The notes under the pieces were generated by a model. The model did not search any database. It saw only the letters and a list, made by a program, of their open reading frames with translations, and was not told the origin of the DNA. Of a DNA stretch of 64,000 nt, positions 1 to 8,814 are shown piece by piece. The DNA comes from Bog-159 sp049511415 (GTDB lineage Bacteria > Acidobacteriota > Terriglobia > Bryobacterales > Bryobacteraceae). Where the stretch lies: NCBI GenBank assembly GCA_049511415.1, contig JBEKYC010000020.1, positions 32,881 to 96,880 of the forward strand, read 5' to 3'. Made by a program: the position numbers and the translations under genes. Position 1 is the first letter of the stretch. Every line of letters starts with the position of its first letter.

Positions 1-143
1 GCGGCGGGGGTGTCGTCTTGTTGGGATTGCGCCAGCAGTTGTTGGTAGGATTCGGGTCCTTCCAGAGTTGCGGACGGCGGCAGTATCCTTAGAGTTGCAG
101 CTTGCGCGATGAAGGGCAGCAGGAGTAGGGCTGGCGCCCTCAT
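1..143 (-). CDS. Exported protein, N-terminal fragment (probable DUF1549/DUF1553 partner of DUF1501)
   Basis: Only the first 47 codons lie in the window; the gene continues past the left edge. The start ATG (143-141) overlaps the stop of the DUF1501 gene as ATGA, so the two are probably translationally coupled. The product begins with a short Sec-like signal peptide (M-R-A-P-A-L-L-L-L-P-F-I-A-Q-A), then a stretch (LRILPPSATLEGPESYQQLL) like the start of the acidobacterial/planctomycete exported proteins that carry an Ig-like domain followed by DUF1549/DUF1553. Those genes are usually paired with DUF1501 genes. The family call is inferred from context and this short N-terminus; no catalytic or heme motif is visible in the part present. 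Confidence 0.6.
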   Translation of the reverse strand, partial: MRAPALLLLPFIAQAATLRILPPSATLEGPESYQQLLAQSQQDDTPA

Positions 144-1516
144 GCGAACAGCTCCTTGATGGGCTCGACACCGCGCTCCACCAGCGGGATGGGGCGGCCT
201 TGCGCGCCGGGCAGTTCAAGATCGAGCTGGATGCCCAGGCCGTCATAGATAGTGGCGGCAACTTCCGCGGGGCTGGTGGGCCGATCTTTCGGCGTGGCGC
301 CGATGTCGTCCGATGCCCCGATCACTTGTCCGCCTTTGACGCCGCCGCCAGCCATCAGTATGCTCCAGCATTGCGGCCAGTGGTCGCGGCCGCCGGCAGG
401 ATTCACTTTGGGCGTGCGTCCGAATTCGCCCATGGCGAGGACCATCGTGTTGGTGAGGAGGCGGCGATCCTGCAGGTCCTGTAGCAGCGAGCTGTAGGCC
501 ATGTCGAACATGGGGCCGACCAGGTCGCGATAGCAACTGATGGGGCTGAAGGGCTTCGATCCGTGAATGTCCCAGGTGATTTCATCGAAGACCGTTTCGA
601 ACATATTAATAGTGACGAAGCGCACGCCCGCCTCGATCAGCCGACGGGCCAGCAGGCAGCTTTGGCCGAAGCGGTTCTCGCCATATTTCTGGCGCACTTC
701 GTCCGGTTCGCGCGACAACTCGAAGGCTTCACGGGCCTTCTGCGACGACATCAGCGTGTAGGCCTGGTGGAAGGTGGCGTCGAACAGCCGCGCATCCTGC
801 GAGGTTTCGAATTTGCTCACTGTGTGATCCACCATCTCGCGCCAGTTCTTGCGGCGGTCCACGCGCAGCGCGCTGAGATAGTCCGGCGGCAGCATGTCCG
901 GGACTTTGAAATTCGGATCGGAGGGGTCGGCGTTTAGCACGAACGGATCGTAAGTTTTGCCAAGGAAGCCGGCGTTCTGGCCATGCGGCATGTTGCCGCC
1001 GGTGTTGCCGATGGGGCGAGGCAGGAGCACGTGCGGCGGCACGTCACCGTTCGGGCCTTTGAGCTTCGACAGCACGCAGCCGATGTGCGGATACTCGACG
1101 CCGCCCTGGAAGAGGCGGCCGGTCTGCATCATCTGGTGGCCGGTATCGTGCACCGCGGCGGCGGTGTGATAGACGCTGCGGATGATGGCGTACTTGTCAG
1201 CATGCTTCGCCATGCGCGGGAAGTTTTCGGAGATTTCGACGCCGGGGACGTTCGTCTTGATGGGCTTGTACGGCCCGCGGATTTCGATCGGCGCGTCGGG
1301 CTTCATGTCCCAGGTGTCCAGCTGCGAAGGGCCGCCCACCAGGAACAGCATGATGCAATTGGTGTCTTTTTTGGCGTCGACCGCGCCCATCGCCTTCATG
1401 GCGAACAGGTCGTTGAGGCCCAGGCCCAGCATGGACAGCGCGCCCGCATGCAGGAAATCGCGGCGGCGCAAGCCATCGCAGAACTCGACGGGTTTGTCGG
1501 AATCCAGACGGAACAT
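140..1516 (-). CDS. DUF1501 family exported protein
   Basis: 458 aa, close to full length for DUF1501, a sulfatase/alkaline-phosphatase-fold family of unknown reaction that is abundant in Planctomycetes and Acidobacteriota. The N-terminus has a Tat-type signal (RRRDFLHAGALSMLGLGL, residues 17-34). Family landmarks include the early LFLVGGPSQLDTWDMKP segment near residue 57 (D67 and D70) and the late GEFGRTPKVN plus GRDHW segments near residues 362-383. Those conserved residues resemble the metal-binding positions of the alkaline phosphatase superfamily. It is coupled to the gene downstream by an ATGA overlap, matching the usual DUF1501-DUF1549 pairing. Substrate and reaction are unknown. The start is ATG 1516, which places the twin arginine at residues 17-19. 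Confidence 0.93.
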   Translation of the reverse strand: MFRLDSDKPVEFCDGLRRRDFLHAGALSMLGLGLNDLFAMKAMGAVDAKKDTNCIMLFLVGGPSQLDTWDMKPDAPIEIRGPYKPIKTNVPGVEISENFPRMAKHADKYAIIRSVYHTAAAVHDTGHQMMQTGRLFQGGVEYPHIGCVLSKLKGPNGDVPPHVLLPRPIGNTGGNMPHGQNAGFLGKTYDPFVLNADPSDPNFKVPDMLPPDYLSALRVDRRKNWREMVDHTVSKFETSQDARLFDATFHQAYTLMSSQKAREAFELSREPDEVRQKYGENRFGQSCLLARRLIEAGVRFVTINMFETVFDEITWDIHGSKPFSPISCYRDLVGPMFDMAYSSLLQDLQDRRLLTNTMVLAMGEFGRTPKVNPAGGRDHWPQCWSILMAGGGVKGGQVIGASDDIGATPKDRPTSPAEVAATIYDGLGIQLDLELPGAQGRPIPLVERGVEPIKELFA

Positions 1517-2035
1517 CCAGGGCCCTCCTTTGCTGGGGTCGTCTGGATGCCATTCTAGCGCTTTTTATGGCGGGTGGTACCGATGCGGTGTAGGCCACGA
1601 CGGTATATGTCTTAAGGTGATAGCAATCGCCGAGCCAGCCGGGGCCGCTCTTGCGTGCCGGTGGATTGGGTTTCCCGTGGACTTGCCAGAATTCAGCCCC
1701 GACCGTCCCTAGCCGGTGCCGATCCACTGCGTGGACTCACGCCTCACAAATCGACACATCGCGGGACTTCTGCGTTTACGATCCGTCATCGGACATCTCA
1801 ACCGCAACAGTGGTTAGCCCTGAAGCTATGGAGATCAAGTTTGAACCGCACAACACGTGGACGGCGAGCGCCACGGCGGTACTAATTAACATCGAAAACA
1901 GAAAGCAAGCTCATCATGCCCACATTAAGGAATGCGAAAACTCGATTGTTGAGAAGGCCGAGCCGGGGAAAAGATAACGCCTTTTGCCATTCGATTGTTT
2001 CGCCAGAGATTCCGTCCCGCAGTCTTTCAGATTCA
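1517..2035. other. Intergenic stretch without a recognisable gene
   Basis: About 520 bases between the DUF1501 start and the remnant region. Open frames here are short or out-of-frame and match no family I know. The stretch is less GC-rich near 1880-2035 than its surroundings, which fits decayed sequence next to the pseudogenes. The DUF1501 promoter should lie at its left end, but I see no convincing -35/-10 pair. Confidence 0.5.
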
Positions 2036-2459
2036 TTACCCTGCGCCGCGGTCACTTTGACGGTCAAGATTACGGTCGCAGGGCCGCTGGTACACTACCG
2101 GCTTTTGGAACCGCAGTTCGCTGCCGCCTACCGTCAGGCACAGGTCGCCCTTCGCCTGATCCGCTCCCGGAGCAACGGTGAAATCGTGCTCCAGCCGGCC
2201 CTGATTGCCTTAATAGACCAGATCCACGCCGGAATACACGCCGGCGTACTTCACCTTCTGACAGGTCGGGATGCCGGTATGCCACTGGGACGGATCGTGG
2301 CCGCGGAAGTAATTCGCCACTCCTGGCAACTGGTCCAGACCGGATGCCGCGGCGTGGCCGCTCGCGCCCAGCAGTTTCATGCGTAGGAGCGCGTCACTCT
2401 TGAGGCGAAGCAGGGCTTGATCGCGCGTAGGAAGCAAGGTATAGCGCTTGCCCCGCGAA
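2036..2459 (-). pseudogene. Fragment of a DUF7948/SBBP-repeat secreted protein, with internal stop
   Basis: Read on the minus strand from 2459, one frame gives a recognisable DUF7948 N-terminal segment: RGKRYTLLPTRDQALLRLKS, then MKLLGASGHAAASGLDQLPG, then VANYFRGHDPSQWHTGIPTC and VKYAGVYSGVDLVY. The tyrosine codon expected after VDLVY is TAA at 2212-2210. Beyond it the same frame continues with family-like sequence (GNQGRLEHDFTVAPGADQ, then a segment reading ELRFQKPVVYQ) until a second stop at 2036-2038. The signal peptide, the start of the domain and all SBBP repeats are missing. I read this as a non-functional remnant inactivated by truncation plus a Tyr-to-stop change. The fragment abuts the GloVer remnant near 2459. 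Confidence 0.72.
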
Positions 2460-3245
2460 AGTTAATCCACCCGGGGCAGAACTCGTAAAGCGTGGTCGGC
2501 GCGCCGCTTGGGTCATGGTGAAGAAAGTGCCGCCGCCGTTGCCCACGCCGCCGGTGCTGATTACCCCGTAGAAGTTCCCGTCGGCGCCCTGAACCAGCGC
2601 GGCGGCGGAGTATTCGCCGTCAGGGCAACCCGGGACGCTGCAAAAGGCGTAAAGCGTCGTAAAGTCGCCTGCCAGGGTGATTCTGAAGATCGTACTAGCG
2701 CCATAGGCCCCGTTCGTATGCGTAGCGCCGTAGAGGTCTCCGTAGGCCCCGCCATTCTGCGTTGTCCCATAGAGGTCCCCGTTGCTGGCCTGCACCAGCG
2801 TCGCTTCAGGACTGGCGCCATCCGCGCAGTTTGGTAAGGAACAAAACGTGTAGAGGTTAGTGATGGCACCGCTGGGAGTGATTTTGTAGAGGACCCCGTT
2901 CGAATACGTTGTCCCGTAGAAATCTGCTTACCTGCACCAGCGCCGCCTGGTTTCCGATGTAGGGGCAGAGCTAAAGTTCTGAAGGATCGTCTCCGTCCCG
3001 CTAGTGTTGATTTTGAACACTGTGCCGTAGAAGTTCGTCCCGCCACCGAACGTGGTGCCGTACAAGTATCCGTTGGCGCCCTGCACCAGCCCGTTGGGGT
3101 AGGCGCCGTCTGTGTTGTACCCTGCGAAGCTGTGCAGTGAGGTAATGGGTTGAGCCTGCGCCGGAATCGCGATCCCGGCCAAAGCGAGAGTGAGCGCGAG
3201 TGTCGCGCCGATGCGAATTGCTTTTTGCTGCCGAAGGTGCTTCAT
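2460..3245 (-). pseudogene. Decayed copy of a GloVer-repeat exported protein
   Basis: This is a paralogue of the intact gene at 3575-5071. It keeps the start ATG (3245) with AGGAG seven bases upstream, and a near-identical signal peptide (MKHLRQQKAIRIGATLALTL). It also keeps the first GloVer repeats (LVQGANGYLYGTTFGGGTNF). The frame shifts near 2930, after a segment reading ILQNFSSAP, and resumes in another frame as a GDLYGTTQ/ADGNFYG repeat series covering 2500-2795. A further shift near 2500 precedes a last repeat piece (TTLYEFCPG). The homology ends abruptly near 2460, where the DUF7948 fragment begins. With at least two frameshifts and loss of the C-terminal IPT/TIG domain, it should not make a functional product. 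Confidence 0.82.
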
Positions 3246-3500
3246 TGAAAGTCTCCTGGGTTCTACGAGTTATCGAGATGACGGGGGTTAGGCACGGTCT
3301 CGCCGCGCGAACCGCAAGCTTGCAGCGGCGAAGCAGAAAATGGGTATAGAGGCGCGGCGATGAGCCGCATGCAAAAACAAAAGCGATCGATGTTCTTCAT
3401 GGATTTTCTCCTGGGTAATGCATGGACTCGTCGCTATTCCGTCACCTTTGTCTCAGCGGCGGCCATGTCACTCGCGGCTGCGTCTGAACACTCCGAATGC
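3246..3500 (-). repeat. Duplicated upstream region of the GloVer genes
   Basis: The sequence upstream of the decayed GloVer copy matches the sequence upstream of the intact copy (5072-5190). Both carry the string CTCCTGGGTTCTACGAGTT next to the start, and further out a string reading AGCCGCATGCAAAAAC followed by AAAGCGAT. On the minus strand each encodes a short upstream frame beginning ATG-AA that shares RF-x-FCMRL and is preceded by a purine-rich Shine-Dalgarno (AGGAG here, GAGAGGA at the intact copy). In the decayed copy this upstream frame ends at a TAG shortly before the main start. In the intact copy it runs in frame into the main gene. The duplication therefore covered promoter and leader as well as coding sequence. 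Confidence 0.65.
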
Positions 3501-3539
3501 AAAAGCCCCACTTCTTGCATAGGCCGCGAGAAATGGGGC
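3501..3539 (-). terminator. Rho-independent terminator of the intact GloVer gene
   Basis: On the minus strand an 11-bp stem with one G-U pair (arms 3539-3529 and 3515-3505) closes a 13-base loop and is followed at once by TTTT (3504-3501). It lies 36 bases beyond the stop codon at 3575, as expected for an intrinsic terminator of that gene. Confidence 0.8.
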
Positions 3540-3574
3540 GCCCGGCCAACCCTCCCCGGTATGAAGCCCTGCCG

Positions 3575-5071
3575 CTAGGGAATGGTGAAAACCAGGTTGC
3601 TCGTGAGCGTGGTCCCTCGGGACGTTACCACCTGCACTACGCCGGTGGTGGCGCCGGTGGGTACGGTGGTGGTGATTTCGGTACTCGAGGCCACCGTGAA
3701 CGTAGCCGCGACACCGTTAAAAGTGACGCTGGTCGCGCCCGTCAGCCTGTTTCCCAGAATCTTGACGTTCGAGCCGACTCTGCCGGAGGTCGGCAATGTT
3801 TTCACAAATGGGCCCAGACCCATGGACAAGCTGAAGACGGTACCGTTGCAAGTGGCGCAGGTTTGATAGTTGGCCCCTCCCAATGCAGTCACCCCGTAGA
3901 ACGTCCCACTGGTGTCCTGGATGAGGTACGGTCCGGGTTGATCTTCTCCGACGGAGCCGTCGGTGCCGTCGAAGCGGTGCTCCGTGGTCAGTGAGCCGCT
4001 GGGTGTGATCTGGAAGATGGTGCCCATGTTGTCCGTCCCGCCGCTTCCGGTCATCCCGTAGAAGTTCGCGTCGGTTGCCAGCATCAGCGCCAGGGGGTAG
4101 GCGCCGTCGGCGCAATCTGCCAAGCTGCAAAAGCTGTAGAGCGTCGTCAGCGCGCCGCCGGGGGTCATGGTAAAGAAGGTGCCGCCGCCGCTGGCCATGC
4201 CGCCGGAGCCGGTTACCCCGTAGAAGTTCCCGTCGGCGCCCTGAACCAGCGCGGCGTAGGGTTGTACGCCGTCGGCGCAACCTGCCAAGCTGCAAAAGTT
4301 GTAAAGCGTCGTAAAGTCGCCTGCCATGGTGATTTTGAAGATCGTGCCGCCGCCGTAGGCCCCGCCATTATGCGTGGCGCCGTAGAGGTCTCCGTTCGTG
4401 CCCTGCACCAGCGCCGTAATGGGCGGCTCTCCATCCACGCAGTCACCTTCCGGGTTCAGGGTTTCGCAAAAGGAGTGCAGCGTGGTCTGCGCGCCTGCCA
4501 GGGTAATCTTGAAAATCGTGCCCTGACCACCGTATACTCCAGCTCCACCCAATTGCGTTGTCCCATAGAGGTCCCCGTTGCTGGCCTGCATCATCGTCGC
4601 TTCGGGATTGAAGCCATTCGGGCAGTCTGGTCCGCCAGCGGGACAAATTGTGTAGAGGTTAGTGAAAGCGCCGCCCGGAGTGACTTTGTAGACCGTCCCG
4701 CCCATGCTCGAATTTGATACCCCGTAGAAATCCCCGTTGGTGGCCAAAGCCAGCCCCGCCGAGCTTCCGGTTATTAGGTCCTCGTTGTACAGGTTATCGA
4801 GGATCGTTTCCGTCCCCGTGGTGCTGATTTTGAACACAATGCCGGAGAGGTCCCAGGGCGGGAGCCCGCCCGACACCGTGGTCCCGTACAAATATCCGTT
4901 GGCGCCCTGCACCAGCCCGGTGGGGTAACTGCCGTCTGTGGGGTACCCTGCGAAGCTGTACAGCGAGGTGAAGGTTTGAGCCTGCGCCGGAATTGCGATC
5001 CCGGCCAAGGCCAGAGTGAGCGCGAGTGTCGCGACGATGCGAATTGCTTTTTGCTGCCGAAGGTGCTTCAT
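3575..5071 (-). CDS. GloVer tandem-repeat exported protein with C-terminal IPT/TIG domain
   Basis: 498 aa from ATG 5071. A classic Sec signal peptide (MKHLRQQKAIRIVATLALTL, then ALAGIAIPAQAQ) leads into about ten repeats of roughly 40 residues. These follow the pattern LVQGxxGxLYGTTxxGG, then GTIFKIT, then TLYxFC (TIGR03803/GloVer type), and probably form a propeller or solenoid. The last ~80 residues, from VKTLPTSGRVGSNVKILGNR onward, are an IPT/TIG immunoglobulin-like domain. The protein is secreted or cell-surface; its function is unknown. An in-frame ATG at 5164 with a good GAGAGGA Shine-Dalgarno would add 31 non-signal-like residues. I prefer 5071 because the signal peptide starts there and the decayed copy uses the same start. 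AGGAG lies 16 bases upstream of 5071, farther than in the decayed copy. Confidence 0.88.
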   Translation of the reverse strand: MKHLRQQKAIRIVATLALTLALAGIAIPAQAQTFTSLYSFAGYPTDGSYPTGLVQGANGYLYGTTVSGGLPPWDLSGIVFKISTTGTETILDNLYNEDLITGSSAGLALATNGDFYGVSNSSMGGTVYKVTPGGAFTNLYTICPAGGPDCPNGFNPEATMMQASNGDLYGTTQLGGAGVYGGQGTIFKITLAGAQTTLHSFCETLNPEGDCVDGEPPITALVQGTNGDLYGATHNGGAYGGGTIFKITMAGDFTTLYNFCSLAGCADGVQPYAALVQGADGNFYGVTGSGGMASGGGTFFTMTPGGALTTLYSFCSLADCADGAYPLALMLATDANFYGMTGSGGTDNMGTIFQITPSGSLTTEHRFDGTDGSVGEDQPGPYLIQDTSGTFYGVTALGGANYQTCATCNGTVFSLSMGLGPFVKTLPTSGRVGSNVKILGNRLTGATSVTFNGVAATFTVASSTEITTTVPTGATTGVVQVVTSRGTTLTSNLVFTIP

Positions 5072-5393
5072 TTGTTTCTTTGAATGTCTCCTGGGTTCTA
5101 CGAGTTTTCGAGATGCGCAGGCGGCGGTCAGCCGCATGCAAAAACCAAAGCGATTCGTATTCATATGTCCTCTCCCTACTGGTGCAAGTCCCGGCTGGCT
5201 GAGTGCCCGACCGACCGTTCAGCTAAGACCGCGCAAGAAGCCGCCAAAAGCTGACACGCGATTTTCATTTGCGGATCGTGGCACTTTTTCTCCCCGATTT
5301 GCGCCGTCTCTTGTGTGGGGGCTTGTACCGTACTGAACCGTGCAGTACCCGCTCCCACCGGCTAGGCTGGTGCACAACGCCGTATGATGAAGT

Positions 5394-5957
5394 GTGGCGG
5401 AATCCGCGCAAGGGGAGATCACCCAGCTCCTGGCGCGCTGGGAGCAGGGAGAATCCGGCGCGGTCGAAGCTTTGGCCCCTCTGGTCTACGATCACCTGCA
5501 TGCCATCGCGGAGGGCTACCTGCGCAACGAGCGGCCCGACCATACGTTGCAGCCCACGGCGGTGGTCAATGAAGTCTTCGTCGACCTGCTGCGCATGCGC
5601 CGGCTGTCGCTCAAGGACCGCGCGCACTTTTTTACCTTCGCCGCGCAGCTTACCCGCCGCGTCCTCATCGATTCCGCGCGCAAGGCCAAATCGGAAAAGC
5701 GCGGCATGGGCTGGCAGCGCGCGCCGCTGGACGCCGAACTGGCTTGGCTGGGGGGCGAGACGGCCGAGTCGCTGGATCTCTCGCAAGCGCTCAACGATCT
5801 GGCCGAATTCGATCCCATTAAGACGCGCATGGTCGAGCTGCACTACTTTCTGGGCTGCACCGTGGATGAAACCGCCGATATCCTGGGGGTTTCCAGCCGG
5901 ACGGTGGCGCGCAGCCTGCTTTTCTCGCTGTCCTGGCTGCGCGAGCGCCTGGCCTGA
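5394..5957 (+). CDS. ECF-type RNA polymerase sigma factor (acidobacterial family)
   Basis: 187 aa from GTG 5394; no other in-frame start exists because TGA precedes it at 5388. Region sigma-2 spans about residues 20-85 (LAPLVYDHLHAIAEGYL, then TLQPTAVVNEVFVDLLRM). Sigma-4 spans about 130-185 and has a helix-turn-helix (VDETADILGVSSRTVARSLL). The HTLQPTAVVNE signature and length fit the acidobacterial/planctomycete ECF subfamily (TIGR02999). It is 21 bases upstream of a Ser/Thr kinase gene. In this lineage such pairs are thought to couple a membrane kinase to sigma-factor control of transcription, in place of a classical anti-sigma factor. That mechanism is inference here; no anti-sigma gene is adjacent. 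Confidence 0.95.
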   Translation: MAESAQGEITQLLARWEQGESGAVEALAPLVYDHLHAIAEGYLRNERPDHTLQPTAVVNEVFVDLLRMRRLSLKDRAHFFTFAAQLTRRVLIDSARKAKSEKRGMGWQRAPLDAELAWLGGETAESLDLSQALNDLAEFDPIKTRMVELHYFLGCTVDETADILGVSSRTVARSLLFSLSWLRERLA

Positions 5958-5978
5958 TGTTGTGGGGCAGGACTTGGT

Positions 5979-8771
5979 ATGAACCCTGCTGAACTCGAGC
6001 GCTTTCACGAAGTCGAAGAAATCTTCTACGCCGCGCTGGAGCTGCCGCCTGGCGCCGAGCGCGATGCGCTGATCGCCCAAGAGTGCGGCGCCGATGAGAA
6101 CCTCTACGCTCGAGTCGCTCTCCTGCTCGCACATTGCGAGCACATCCGCGCCGCGGCGCCCGCCCCCGCGCGACCGTTGCCGCGGTTCAGCGCGTGGCAA
6201 GCCGTGAAGCTGCTGGGGCGCGGCGGCATGGGCACCGTCTATCTGGCCGAACGCGCGGACGGCGCATTCCGCATGTCCGCGGCCGTCAAGGTTGTGCCGA
6301 TGGCCCTGGCCTCCCACGAGATCGAAGAACGCTTCCGGCGCGAGCGCCAGTTCCTCGCCGGCTTCGATCATCCGAAAGTCGCCCGCCTGATCGATGGCGG
6401 CGTCACGGAGACCGGCCTCCCTTATTTGGTGATGGAATTCGTCGGCGGCCTGACCATCGACCGCTTCTGCGACGCCCACCAGCTCGACACGCGCGGCCGC
6501 ATCGCCCTGATGCGCCAGGTTCTGGACGCGCTGGCTTACGTGCATGGCCGCCAGGTGATCCATCGCGATGTGAAGCCGTCCAACATCCTGGTGGATGACG
6601 CGGGCAACGTCAAGTTGCTGGATTTCGGCACCGCGCGCGTGGTGGACGTCACTGTCGAAACGGCGCTCACCAAGACGGGCGTCTTCGCCTTCACGCCGGA
6701 CTATGCCAGCCCGGAACAGGTGCGTGGTGAGCCCGTTGCCGTGGCATCGGATCTCTACTCGGCCGGCGTGCTGCTCTATCGTCTGCTGACTGGCCGCTTG
6801 CCATACCGGATCACCGACGTATCGCCCGCCGGTGTGGCCAAAGTCATCGCCAGCGCGCAGCCGGATGCGTCCAAGTTGGACGCGCCGCTCGACGCCATTG
6901 TTTCGAAGGCGCTGAGCAAGGATGCAAACGCTCGCTACCAGTCCGCCGCCGAGATGGATGCGGACTTGGCGCGCTATCTGGAAGGGCAGCGGGTGCGCGC
7001 GCGGAAACCGCGCAAGAAGCTCTGGACGGCTATGGCGGTTGTGCTGGCCATTGCCGGCGCCGGGATCTTGGGGTGGCGTGGGCTGCGCGTTCCGTCTCAC
7101 CAGCTCATTCCTTTTGATACCGGCGTCCCGAACGCCATGCAGCCCGCGCTTTCCAGCGACGGCAAGCGGCTGGCCTTCGCCTCGCCCGGAAAAAACGGGA
7201 CGCATCCGGACATCTGGGTCAAAACCATGCCGGACGGCGCGGCCCGACGCGTTACCGCGGGCGACACCGCGAACGACGAACCCTCGCTCTCGCCCGACGG
7301 CCGATGGCTGGCGTTTCATTCCACGCGCGCACCTGCCGGGATCTACCTGCAGCCGGTAGTACCCTCCGATTCGGGCGCCGCGGCCCGGTTGCTCATGGAG
7401 GGCGGCCGGAGCCCGCGCTTTTCGCCGGATGGCAAGTGGGTCGCGTATCTGAACACGGCCGAGAACGGCGGGGACGTCCAGGCTTTCAATACGCGCATGC
7501 TATATATAGTGCCGGCACAGGGAGGCGAGCCCGTGCGGCTGGCCAGGAACGCATCGTCGTTCCAGGGATTCGCCTGGAGCGCCGACAGCCGGAACGTGCT
7601 CTTCCTGTTGCTCGACGAGGGCGCTGCGCCCCGGCTGTGGAGCGCTCCACTGGATGGCGGACCCGCCGCGCTGGTGCCCGACTTCAGCGAAGCGGTCGCT
7701 TTGTACGCGCGCGCTTGTGCAGTGGCCGGAGAGCGGTTTCTTTACTCCTACACGGATGGTAAGGAAATGGCAGCGGCGCTGGGCGAATTCCTGCTCAAGC
7801 CGACCTTCCGTGCCCGCCGGTACTCCAGTGCGCAATCCCATGCACAGTTGCTGATGTCCGGTTGCACCGCATCCAGCGCGGACACGATCCTGGCCGATGC
7901 AGTGGACAATCAGTCGAGCGCCTGGGCGCTGCCGATCGACGCGGAGAGCGGCGCCATACGCGGACCGCTCGTCTCCTTGAGGGAACGGGCGCACGGAGGA
8001 TGTGGCGTGCATTTCACCTCGGATGGCGCGGCGTTCCTCCTTGAGGTGCAAGGCGCGGCGAGTCTCCTGCGGGATTACCGGACCGGAAAGGGTAGAGAAT
8101 TGCCGGGAGCGAGTATCCTCAGCTCCGACGGTCTCTTTGTCCTCGAGGTGAGCGCCCGGAGTGCCGGCACGGCTCCTCCGATCTCAAGAGTTCGGAATCT
8201 GAAAACGGGCGGCTCTTGGGGATCGATGCAGGGCGGCGGCGTGGAATGGGATCTCTCGCGCGGCGGCCAATGGTTACTCAAGACAAGCATAGAGGGACAC
8301 CGCACGATCGTGGCCTGGGATACTAGAACCTCCGAGCACAAGCCGATCTACTCGCATCCCAGCGCGAACCTGTACCTGGCCAGCTTCTCGAACGACGGGC
8401 GCTGGGCGGTCTTCACGTCCGAGGAGGGCGCTGGGCCGCCGCACATGTGGGCCGCGCCGTTTCGCGGCTTGCAGGATGTTCCGCCCGCGAACTGGGTGGA
8501 CCTCGGAGTAGGCGATTATCCGCGCTGGTCCCCGGGCGGCGGACGCATTTACTTCACCCAGGTACATGACGGGTTCGAGTGCATCTTCACCCGCGCCGTG
8601 GATCCGGTGAACAAGCGGCCCGTGGGTCGGGTGACCGGATTGCAGCATTTCCACGGCCGGATGACGCCAAAGGGCCTGGCGCCGGGCACGTTCCGCATCT
8701 CGGTGGCAAAAGACAAGATCGCATTTGCGTTGGGCGAGCAGGTGCATCAGTTGTTGCAGAGGAAGCAATGA
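5979..8771 (+). CDS. Membrane Ser/Thr protein kinase with C-terminal TolB-like beta-propeller
   Basis: 930 aa. The kinase domain (about residues 73-335) is complete: glycine loop LGRGGMGTVYLA (79-90), lysine K104 in AAVK, catalytic HRDVKPSN (D197), DFG (215-217) and SPEQ (244-247). A single transmembrane helix follows at about 349-366 (LWTAMAVVLAIAGAGILGW). The remaining ~550 residues hold WD40/PD40 repeats (SSDGKRLAFAS, SPDGRWLAFHS, SPDGKWVAYLN) expected to form a periplasmic propeller acting as a sensor. A ~70-residue helical segment precedes the kinase. It sits 21 bases after the sigma gene, so the two are almost surely one operon. All catalytic residues are present, so an active kinase is likely; substrate and ligand are unknown. 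Confidence 0.95.
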   Translation: MNPAELERFHEVEEIFYAALELPPGAERDALIAQECGADENLYARVALLLAHCEHIRAAAPAPARPLPRFSAWQAVKLLGRGGMGTVYLAERADGAFRMSAAVKVVPMALASHEIEERFRRERQFLAGFDHPKVARLIDGGVTETGLPYLVMEFVGGLTIDRFCDAHQLDTRGRIALMRQVLDALAYVHGRQVIHRDVKPSNILVDDAGNVKLLDFGTARVVDVTVETALTKTGVFAFTPDYASPEQVRGEPVAVASDLYSAGVLLYRLLTGRLPYRITDVSPAGVAKVIASAQPDASKLDAPLDAIVSKALSKDANARYQSAAEMDADLARYLEGQRVRARKPRKKLWTAMAVVLAIAGAGILGWRGLRVPSHQLIPFDTGVPNAMQPALSSDGKRLAFASPGKNGTHPDIWVKTMPDGAARRVTAGDTANDEPSLSPDGRWLAFHSTRAPAGIYLQPVVPSDSGAAARLLMEGGRSPRFSPDGKWVAYLNTAENGGDVQAFNTRMLYIVPAQGGEPVRLARNASSFQGFAWSADSRNVLFLLLDEGAAPRLWSAPLDGGPAALVPDFSEAVALYARACAVAGERFLYSYTDGKEMAAALGEFLLKPTFRARRYSSAQSHAQLLMSGCTASSADTILADAVDNQSSAWALPIDAESGAIRGPLVSLRERAHGGCGVHFTSDGAAFLLEVQGAASLLRDYRTGKGRELPGASILSSDGLFVLEVSARSAGTAPPISRVRNLKTGGSWGSMQGGGVEWDLSRGGQWLLKTSIEGHRTIVAWDTRTSEHKPIYSHPSANLYLASFSNDGRWAVFTSEEGAGPPHMWAAPFRGLQDVPPANWVDLGVGDYPRWSPGGGRIYFTQVHDGFECIFTRAVDPVNKRPVGRVTGLQHFHGRMTPKGLAPGTFRISVAKDKIAFALGEQVHQLLQRKQ

Positions 8772-8783
8772 TCTTTTGGCAGT

Positions 8784-8799
8784 GGCGCGGAAACGCGCC
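8784..8799. terminator. GC hairpin between convergent genes
   Basis: A perfect 6-bp stem (GGCGCG/CGCGCC) closes a GAAA tetraloop, lying between the kinase stop (8771) and the receiver gene stop (8815). There is no T-tract on either side, so it is at best a weak or bidirectional terminator. Confidence 0.4.
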
Positions 8800-8814
8800 G
8801 GTCAATCTCGCCTC

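Noticed and set aside
1517..2035. Mobile element around the pseudogenes
   Set aside because: No transposase, terminal inverted repeats or target duplications were found near the decayed genes.
5265..7319. 684-codon open frame on the minus strand opposite the sigma factor and kinase
   Set aside because: It is antisense to two genes with complete catalytic motifs. Its product is Arg/Gly/His-rich without any family motif, as expected from high-GC shadow frames.
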